64,000 nucleotides of DNA from Caballeronia jiangsuensis (GTDB lineage: Bacteria > Pseudomonadota > Gammaproteobacteria > Burkholderiales > Burkholderiaceae): the NCBI GenBank assembly GCA_000648925.1, contig JFHF01000037.1, positions 1 to 64,000 on the forward strand, given 5' to 3'. Positions 58,103 to 64,000 of this stretch are shown piece by piece. Below the pieces are notes generated by a model. The model saw only the letters and a list, made by a program, of their open reading frames with translations. It had not been told where the DNA came from and ran no database searches. Positions within the stretch are counted from its first letter, which is position 1, and every line of letters begins with the position of its first letter. A program made the translations under genes and the position numbers.

Positions 58103-59095
58103 TCAGAAATTCTTCTTGAGATCCATGCCCTGATACAACGACGCGACCTGATCGCCGTAGCCGTTGAACATAAGCGTCTTGCGCTTCGGCGCAAAGAAGC
58201 CGTCCTCGCCGATGCGCCGCTCCGTCGCCTGACTCCAGCGCGGATGATCGACGTTCGGATTCACGTTCGAAAAGAAGCCGTATTCGCTCGGCGCGTAGAG
58301 ATTCCAGCTCGTCGGCGGCTCTTTCTCGACGAAGCGAATCTTCACGAGCGACTTCGCGCTCTTGAAGCCGTACTTCCACGGCACGACCACGCGCACGGGC
58401 GCGCCGTTCTGGTTCGGTAGCACCTGGCCGTACAAGCCGACGGTCAGGAGCGTGAGCGGATTCATCGCCTCGTCCATGCGCAGCCCTTCGGAATACGGCC
58501 ATTCGAGAATCGGCGTCGAGAGTCCCGGCATCTGCGACGGATCGGCGAGCGTGATGAACTGCACGTACTTCGCACTGCCCGTCGGCTCAGCGCGCTTGAT
58601 GAGCTCGGACAATGACACGCCGATCCACGGAATCACCATCGACCAGCCTTCGACGCAGCGCAGCCGGTACACGCGTTCTTCGAGCGGCGCTAGCTTCAGG
58701 ATATCGTCGATGTCGTAGACCTTCGGGTTCTTGATCGCGCCTTCGACCGACACCTTCCACGGACGCGGACGCAACGTGCCCGCGTGCTCGACGGGATCGC
58801 CCTTGTCGGTGCCGAATTCGTAGAAGTTGTTGTAGGTCGTGATGTCCTTGAACGACGTCGGCTTGTCCAGCGCGACGAACTTCGGATTGGTCTTCGCCGA
58901 TGCGAGCTTCTGGCCTTTGGCGTCCGGCGACGTGAGCGTCGCGTGGGCGAGGCTGCTTGCGCCGGCGAGTCCTGTCGCGGCGAATGCGCCGATCGAGCGC
59001 AGCGCGCGCCGCCGATTTTCGAACACGTCGCGCGGCGTGATCTCATGACCCGCGATGTCGTCGCCATACAGATGACGATTTCGTTTGATCCACAT
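58103..59095 (-). CDS. msrP: MsrP, periplasmic methionine sulfoxide reductase (molybdopterin)
   Basis: A 330-residue molybdenum enzyme. A Tat signal ([20 protein letters not shown]) precedes the sulfite-oxidase fold; the Mo-ligand Cys lies in [16 protein letters not shown] chose the ATG at 59095 ([11 protein letters not shown]), preceded by GGAAGGA. The upstream five codons are probably leader. Confidence 0.95.
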   Translation of the reverse strand: MWIKRNRHLYGDDIAGHEITPRDVFENRRRALRSIGAFAATGLAGASSLAHATLTSPDAKGQKLASAKTNPKFVALDKPTSFKDITTYNNFYEFGTDKGDPVEHAGTLRPRPWKVSVEGAIKNPKVYDIDDILKLAPLEERVYRLRCVEGWSMVIPWIGVSLSELIKRAEPTGSAKYVQFITLADPSQMPGLSTPILEWPYSEGLRMDEAMNPLTLLTVGLYGQVLPNQNGAPVRVVVPWKYGFKSAKSLVKIRFVEKEPPTSWNLYAPSEYGFFSNVNPNVDHPRWSQATERRIGEDGFFAPKRKTLMFNGYGDQVASLYQGMDLKKNF

Positions 59096-59192
59096 TTGCG
59101 TTCCTTCCATTGCGACGCTCAGGATGTCGCCGCTGAATGCTCATAAAGGGAAAACAGCAGTCCCGACGCCAGTATTCCACCGAAAAACCAAA

Positions 59193-59226
59193 AAAAAACC
59201 GCCAGCGTGATGCATGGCGGTTTTTT
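59193..59226 (-). terminator. Terminator after ccsA
   Basis: A 12-bp stem AAAAAACCGCCA / TGGCGGTTTTTT (59193-59204 with 59215-59226) has a 10-nt loop. On the minus strand a T run follows the stem. It separates ccsBA from msrPQ. Confidence 0.85.
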
Positions 59227-59244
59227 AACAGTCGAAACAACCGA

Positions 59245-60447
59245 TCAGAGCTTGCCGTAACTATGCAAGCCCGACAGGAACATGTTCACGCCGAGGAAGG
59301 CGAACGTCGTGACGATCAGGCCGGTGAGCGCCCACCACGCCGCCGCCGCGCCGCGCAGGCCCTTCATGAGACGCATGTGCAGCCACGCCGCGTAGTTCAA
59401 CCAGACGATCAGCGCCCACGTTTCCTTCGGGTCCCAGCTCCAGTAACCGCCCCACGCTTCCGCGGCCCACAGCGCGCCGAGAATCGTCGCGATGGTGAAG
59501 AACGCGAAACCGACGGCGATCGACTTGTACATCACGTCGTCGAGGACTTCGAGCGACGGCAGGCGGTCCGCCATGAAACCGCGCTGCTTCGCGAGGTACG
59601 CGACGGAGACCATCGCCGAGAGCGCGAAGCTGCCGTAGCCGATGAAGTTCGCCGGAACGTGAATCTTCATCCACCAGCTTTGCAGCGCGGGTACGAGCGG
59701 CTGGATTTGCTGCGCGTCGCGGGCGATCGAGTACCACATCAGGAAGCCGACCGCCGCGCTGATCACGAGCAGCACGAACGCGCCCATCTGCCGCGTCGAG
59801 TAATGCTGTTCGTAGTAGAGGTAGAACAGCGCCGTGATCAGGCAGAACAGCACGAACACTTCATACAGATTCGAGATTGGAATATGGCCGACGTCCGAGC
59901 CGATCATGTACGACTCGTACCAGCGCACCATCAGGCCGGTGAAGCCCATCAGCACCGCGACCCATGTCATGCGCGAACCGATCGCGCCGCCGGTCTGCGA
60001 GCGTGTCACGAGTCCGATCCAGTAAAAGAGCGTCGCGAGGATGAAGAGCGCGCTCATCCACAGGATCGCCGATTGACTCGACAGGAAGTATTTGAGGAAG
60101 AAATTGGTGTCGGCGCGGGCGAGATCGTGCTGATAAAGCTGGATCGACGACAGCGCGAGCAGCGCGATCATCGCGATCAGCAGACGCACCGGTTTCCAGC
60201 GCCAGCCGAGCACGACGAAAGTCGGCACTGCGCCGACCAGTACCGCCGTGTCGTACACGTCCATGTACGCGTGATAGCGGTTCAGCGCGAAACCCGCGCC
60301 TGCGACCATCGCGAGGGCGAAGAGCCAGTCGATCAGCGTCAGCCGGCGCAGGAACGGACGATCGTCGAACACGGCGACATCAGGAAGGCTCGATGCCGGA
60401 CGTTCCGTCTTGGCGGAGGCGTGGGAGGAAGTCTGTGTGAGGTCCAT
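59245..60447 (-). CDS. ccsA: Cytochrome c maturation protein CcsA (System II)
   Basis: A polytopic haem-handling protein with the WWD motif (WGGYWSWDPKETWALIVW) and flanking histidines. It works with CcsB/ResB to export haem and attach it to apocytochromes such as c1 and c4. The ATG at 60447 is 4 bp after the ccsB stop. It has 400 residues. Confidence 0.95.
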   Translation of the reverse strand: MDLTQTSSHASAKTERPASSLPDVAVFDDRPFLRRLTLIDWLFALAMVAGAGFALNRYHAYMDVYDTAVLVGAVPTFVVLGWRWKPVRLLIAMIALLALSSIQLYQHDLARADTNFFLKYFLSSQSAILWMSALFILATLFYWIGLVTRSQTGGAIGSRMTWVAVLMGFTGLMVRWYESYMIGSDVGHIPISNLYEVFVLFCLITALFYLYYEQHYSTRQMGAFVLLVISAAVGFLMWYSIARDAQQIQPLVPALQSWWMKIHVPANFIGYGSFALSAMVSVAYLAKQRGFMADRLPSLEVLDDVMYKSIAVGFAFFTIATILGALWAAEAWGGYWSWDPKETWALIVWLNYAAWLHMRLMKGLRGAAAAWWALTGLIVTTFAFLGVNMFLSGLHSYGKL

Positions 60448-60451
60448 GATC

Positions 60452-62683
60452 TTACCGTGTCGAAACTTCCGAGCTCGGAGTCTCGGATTGCGAGTGCTGG
60501 GGCGCACTGGATGCCGGGGACGGATCAGCCGGTTCTGTCGGCTTCGCGTCGAGCGCTGCCGCGATCTGCGCGCGCGTGCGGACGAACTCCTTCTCGAAAT
60601 CGAACGTCCGGCGCGCCGTGGACATCGCCATCAGCACGCTCGCGCCGCCCTGCCCTGCATCTTTGAGCCAGAACCAGAGCCGGCGTTCGCGGACGTAGAA
60701 CATCGAGAAAATCCCGACCACCAGCAGAAGGCTGCCAAGATACACCAGATTTTTACCCGGCGCGCGCGTCAACTGGAATACCGAAGCTTGCACCTGCTTG
60801 AAGTTGTCCAGTTGCAGAAAGACGGGCGAACCGTACAGAAAGCTGTCGGAAAGCGCGTTGATGGACGACTGAACGAATGCGGAGTTCTTTTCATCCACTT
60901 TAGCGTCGGGCTGGCCGTTTTGCTCGCGGGAAATCTGCCATACGTCCCACATCGCGCCTTCGAGCATGCGCATCAAGAGGCCCGCCGCTTTTTCCTGCTC
61001 GCCCTTCGGCACCGAACGGTCGATGAACGTCGCGATGCTCTGGAAACCGCCAATCATCTGCGGATTCGTCGTCGCCTTGCCCGTTTCGTCGACGCCAGCG
61101 AAGAGATTCAGCACGCGAACCGCGCTTTCTTCCAGATGCTTCTGCAACTCGCCGTTTTCCTGCGGAACCGAACGCACCGCAAACCGGTGCGCGGCTTCGA
61201 CGCGCGTCGCGGGCGTGGCGAGCGCAGCGCGCAAGTCCATCCACTGTTTCATCGTGCCCTGTTCGTCGGCGGGAATGCGCAGGTAGCGGAACGGATCGTT
61301 CGGGCTCACGCGCATGCCTGCGAGGAACATGCGCTGGCCGCTCACATCGACCGGCAGCATGTAGTTGCTGTACTCGCGCGCCTGGCCGTCCGTGCCGCGC
61401 ACCTTGTATTGCACCGATGGACCGATATTGCGCAGATCCGTCGGCTTCGAGGTTTTCGCGCCGGAGCCGAGACGCTCGTCGAATGCGTCGCGCAGCGTTT
61501 CCGTCTTGCCGACACCGCGCGCATCCGGCGCACCGCTGCCATCGGTCATGTTTTCGACGTTGATCGCGCGGAAATCCGTGAACTCGACGGTTTCACCTTG
61601 CGCGCCGGTGAACTGCGTGCCGATCGGCGACGTGCCGCCGATCGTGCCGTTGAAAGGCGAGGTCTTCGCGCTGCCGCCGGTCATCGGCCATGCGGTCATT
61701 TCGAGCTTCGAGCCGCCGTCCTGGAAACTCGACTGATAGATCGAGATGCCGTCGTACGTGAACGGCTTGTTCACTTCGACGCGCGCCGGAATGCGCTTGC
61801 CCGTCTTGTGATCGATCACGACGATATCGCTCGCGAAGAGCTTCGGCATGCCGGTCGAGTAGTAATCGACGATGAACTTGTTCAACTGAATCGAAAACGG
61901 CAGATCCTGGATGATCGAGCCGTCCTGCTGATTCAGGATCGCCGTGCCGACGTTCTGCCCTTCCGGCACCCACGCGTAGCCGCGGAACGTCGGGTTCGAC
62001 GTCGAAAGACGATGCTCGGGCGGAATGTCGTTGATGACGGCGTTGCTGACGATCGGCGTCTTGTTGAACATCCACATCTGCAATTTGATGGGCAGATTGC
62101 TGTCCAGCAGCCCGCCGATGCAGATCACCACAATTGCGACGTGCGCCGAGATATAGCCGATCTTCGTCATCGCGCCGCGCTTGGCGGTGATGAGCGTCGC
62201 GCCGTTGTCGGTCTCGCGCGTCTTGAAGCGATAGCCCATCTTCGCGGCGAGCCGCTCGAGCGTTACGGCTGTCTGCGCGCGATTCGTCGATACCGCGAAC
62301 TCGCCCTTGTGATGGAACGCGCGCAGGCCGCCTTCATGCACCCGATCCTTCCAGCTCTTGAGGTCCGCGATCATCTTCGGGCTGTTGCGCACGACGCACA
62401 GCGACACCGAGATCACGAGGAAGATCAGGATGAGCATGAACCACCACGCGCTGTACACGTTGTAGAGGCTCACGCCGCGGAAGATGTCGGCCCAGAACGG
62501 ACCGAACTGATTCACGTAGTTGGGATACGGGTCTTCTTGCGTGAGCACCGTACCGATGATGCTCGCGATCGCCAGAATGACCAGCAACGCGATGGCGAAG
62601 CGCATCGAACTGACGAGTTCGACGAAATGCCTGATGGCCCGACGGCTCGACTTCGACTGCAAACCCGATGTGGTGACGCTCAT
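60452..62683 (-). CDS. ccsB: Cytochrome c maturation protein CcsB (ResB)
   Basis: A 743-residue ResB-family protein with three N-terminal and one C-terminal membrane segments and a large periplasmic domain. Family starts: SSMRFAIALLVILAIASIIG and the HHKGEFAVSTNR region. Partner of CcsA in System II cytochrome c biogenesis. Confidence 0.94.
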   Translation of the reverse strand: MSVTTSGLQSKSSRRAIRHFVELVSSMRFAIALLVILAIASIIGTVLTQEDPYPNYVNQFGPFWADIFRGVSLYNVYSAWWFMLILIFLVISVSLCVVRNSPKMIADLKSWKDRVHEGGLRAFHHKGEFAVSTNRAQTAVTLERLAAKMGYRFKTRETDNGATLITAKRGAMTKIGYISAHVAIVVICIGGLLDSNLPIKLQMWMFNKTPIVSNAVINDIPPEHRLSTSNPTFRGYAWVPEGQNVGTAILNQQDGSIIQDLPFSIQLNKFIVDYYSTGMPKLFASDIVVIDHKTGKRIPARVEVNKPFTYDGISIYQSSFQDGGSKLEMTAWPMTGGSAKTSPFNGTIGGTSPIGTQFTGAQGETVEFTDFRAINVENMTDGSGAPDARGVGKTETLRDAFDERLGSGAKTSKPTDLRNIGPSVQYKVRGTDGQAREYSNYMLPVDVSGQRMFLAGMRVSPNDPFRYLRIPADEQGTMKQWMDLRAALATPATRVEAAHRFAVRSVPQENGELQKHLEESAVRVLNLFAGVDETGKATTNPQMIGGFQSIATFIDRSVPKGEQEKAAGLLMRMLEGAMWDVWQISREQNGQPDAKVDEKNSAFVQSSINALSDSFLYGSPVFLQLDNFKQVQASVFQLTRAPGKNLVYLGSLLLVVGIFSMFYVRERRLWFWLKDAGQGGASVLMAMSTARRTFDFEKEFVRTRAQIAAALDAKPTEPADPSPASSAPQHSQSETPSSEVSTR

Positions 62684-62703
62684 TCAAACTCCGACTGGAC
62701 AGC

Positions 62704-62754
62704 AAAAAAGGGTGGAGACGCTGGCGGTCTCATCGACCGACGTCCCACCCTTTT
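62704..62754 (-). terminator. Compound hairpin between cytochrome c4 gene and ccsB
   Basis: AAAAGGGTGG (62706-62715) pairs with CCACCCTTTT (62745-62754). Inside is a second stem GAGAC / GTCTC (62715-62719 with 62727-62731). On the minus strand the long stem ends in a T run, so it can act as a terminator ahead of ccsB. Confidence 0.6.
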
Positions 62755-62859
62755 CTTGTTCTCGCGCCGGTCTTCTCGGATCTGCCCGGGACCGGCTTCG
62801 TAGTATGGGCGACCCCGGCGTGTGCCGCCGGGAACCGCTGGACGCTGACTGCTTTACGC

Positions 62860-63537
62860 TTAATGCAACCCGGCGATGTAGTCGGCAACCGCCTTCATCT
62901 CCGCTTCGTTCAGGCGCGAGGAAATCTGGTGCATCGGCTCGCTGTTGGCGCGCTGTCCCGATGCGAAGGCGTTCAACTGCGCCACCGTGTAATCGCCCCA
63001 CTGCCATGACAGCCGCGGATACTGCACCGGGATACCCATGCCGGTCGCGCCGTGGCAGGCGGCGCACGCCGGCACGCCCTTGTCCGCGATTCCGCCGCGG
63101 TAAATCTTCTGACCCAGCGTGACGTCGTTCTTGTCGCGCGCGAAATTGGGCTTGGCCTTCTGCGACGCGAAGTACGCCGCGACGTTCACCATGTCCTGAT
63201 CCGACAGCGCGCCCGCAATGCCCGCCATGATCGGATTGTTGCGCGCCGGCGCCTTCGCACCCGGCTGCGTCTTATAATCCTTCAATTGCTTGACGATGTA
63301 TTCGGCGTGCTGGCCAGCGAGCTTCGGAAACGCGGCGCCGGCGCTGTTGCCGTCCGCTGCGTGACACGCCGCACACACCTGCGTCGCGATGGCCTGCCCG
63401 CGCGCCGCATCCGGCTTCGCCGCTTGCTGCGCGGGCTCCGCCGCGTTCACTGACATCGATACTGCTAGACCACTCAAACCCGCACCGAAAGCCGCCGCTG
63501 CCCGAATCACCACCAGAGACCTGTACAGTCGGTTCAT
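62860..63537 (-). CDS. Dihaem cytochrome c4
   Basis: A 225-residue periplasmic protein. A signal peptide precedes two haem-c domains, each with CAACH (CAACHAADGNS and CAACHGATGMG). Cytochrome c4 carries electrons from the bc1 complex to terminal oxidases. The ATG at 63537 gives MNRLYRSLVVIR; the longer frame is not expected. It is upstream of ccsBA, which matures its haems. Confidence 0.93.
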   Translation of the reverse strand: MNRLYRSLVVIRAAAAFGAGLSGLAVSMSVNAAEPAQQAAKPDAARGQAIATQVCAACHAADGNSAGAAFPKLAGQHAEYIVKQLKDYKTQPGAKAPARNNPIMAGIAGALSDQDMVNVAAYFASQKAKPNFARDKNDVTLGQKIYRGGIADKGVPACAACHGATGMGIPVQYPRLSWQWGDYTVAQLNAFASGQRANSEPMHQISSRLNEAEMKAVADYIAGLH

Positions 63538-63839
63538 TCGCGTACCCTGTTTTTCGTCTTGTGAGAATGTGAGGTTCTGCAAAAAACGACGGCGACCGAT
63601 TATCGCCGCAAGATACCCGAACTCACTGAACGAAGAGGCTCAAAAAGTGCCCCGAAAACTGTCTCGCTCCTCTGTGGGTGCCGCCTGCGGCTTGGGTCTT
63701 GCGTGCCCGTGCTGGTCTTTAAAAATCCGTCGTATTGTACAATAACCCGCTACACGCAAAGACGCCAGTCGGGGCATGCCCAGTATTTGCCGGGTTCTCA
63801 AGGCTTGAAGTTTTCGCAGCTCTTTCGATTGGGCCCGCC
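63538..63839. promoter_or_regulatory. Divergent cytochrome c4/engB intergenic region
   Basis: A 302-bp region with no supported gene. On the plus strand TACAAT at 63738-63743 is a likely -10 for engB; a good -35 is not clear. The cytochrome c4 promoter could not be placed. Confidence 0.35.
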
Positions 63840-64000
63840 ATGTCATTTCTGCTTCACCAATCCCGCTTCTTCACGACCGTCAATCATCTCCGCGATCTGC
63901 CGCCCACGCCGCAGCCCGAAATCGCATTCGGGGGGCGCTCGAACGCGGGAAAATCGACGGCCATCAATATTCTGTGCAACCAGAAGCGGCTGGCGTTCGC
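63840..64000 (+). CDS. engB: Ribosome-biogenesis GTPase EngB/YihA (5' part)
   Basis: The start of the YihA/EngB GTPase needed for 50S subunit assembly. The G1 loop [17 protein letters not shown] is visible, as is the N-terminal [16 protein letters not shown]. It runs off the right edge, with 53 codons present. Confidence 0.92.
   Translation, partial: MSFLLHQSRFFTTVNHLRDLPPTPQPEIAFGGRSNAGKSTAINILCNQKRLAF

Overview
This window looks like core chromosome from a GC-rich betaproteobacterium of the Burkholderiaceae, in the Burkholderia/Paraburkholderia/Caballeronia group. I infer this from protein character, codon use and gene order: petABC-sspA-sspB; tatABC behind a his operon carrying a marC gene; murA coupled to hisG; mlaFEDACB; pilMNOQ-aroK-aroB; ccsBA; lptM-lysA. 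I could not run a search, so the genus is a judgement.

Layout, left to right. 194-269 is tRNA-Thr with its terminator. 288-4339 (minus) holds the bc1 complex genes petA-petB-petC followed by sspA-sspB. 4555-6548 holds a Nif3-like gene divergent from a membrane-anchored DegS/AlgW-type protease. 6647-28045 is one long minus-strand block. In transcription order it runs thiO-thiS-thiG-thiE behind a TPP riboswitch, the mla lipid-transport operon, a two-gene ABC exporter, ibaG, murA, hisG-D-C-B, marC, hisH-A-F-I-E, a DUF4870 membrane protein, hinT and tatA-B-C. 28587-30329 (plus) is an SbmA/BacA-type ABC transporter. 30463-31732 (plus) is a two-gene cassette of unknown function (DUF6978-like and DUF1828/DUF1829-like), the one clearly accessory piece. 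31786-38037 (minus) is gltB-gltD, preceded by a RAYT-type transposase homolog that seems to have lost its catalytic residues. 39275-40671 (plus) holds ompW and a DUF883 gene. 40676-52732 (minus) runs pilM-pilN-pilO(P)-pilQ-aroK-aroB-dgt-ugpB-A-E-C-Q. 52980-57401 holds mrcA (PBP1a), cyaY (minus), lptM and lysA. 57449-63537 (minus) runs cytochrome c4, ccsB, ccsA, msrP, msrQ. The window ends in the 5' part of engB, divergent from cytochrome c4.

Functional themes. Envelope biogenesis: Mla, MurA, PBP1a, LptM, Tat, DegS-like protease, OmpW. Respiration and cytochrome c maturation: bc1, c4, CcsBA. Tat-dependent proteins: Rieske and MsrP are probable substrates of the TatABC encoded here. Biosynthesis: histidine, thiamine, shikimate, lysine, glutamate. 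Many neighbours overlap by an ATGA or GTGA junction, suggesting translational coupling. Convergent pairs share bidirectional terminators.

The most interesting points are the DUF6978/DUF1828 pair, the apparently dead RAYT upstream of gltBD, a PilO-PilP fusion, and a palindrome placed like an activator site upstream of gltB.
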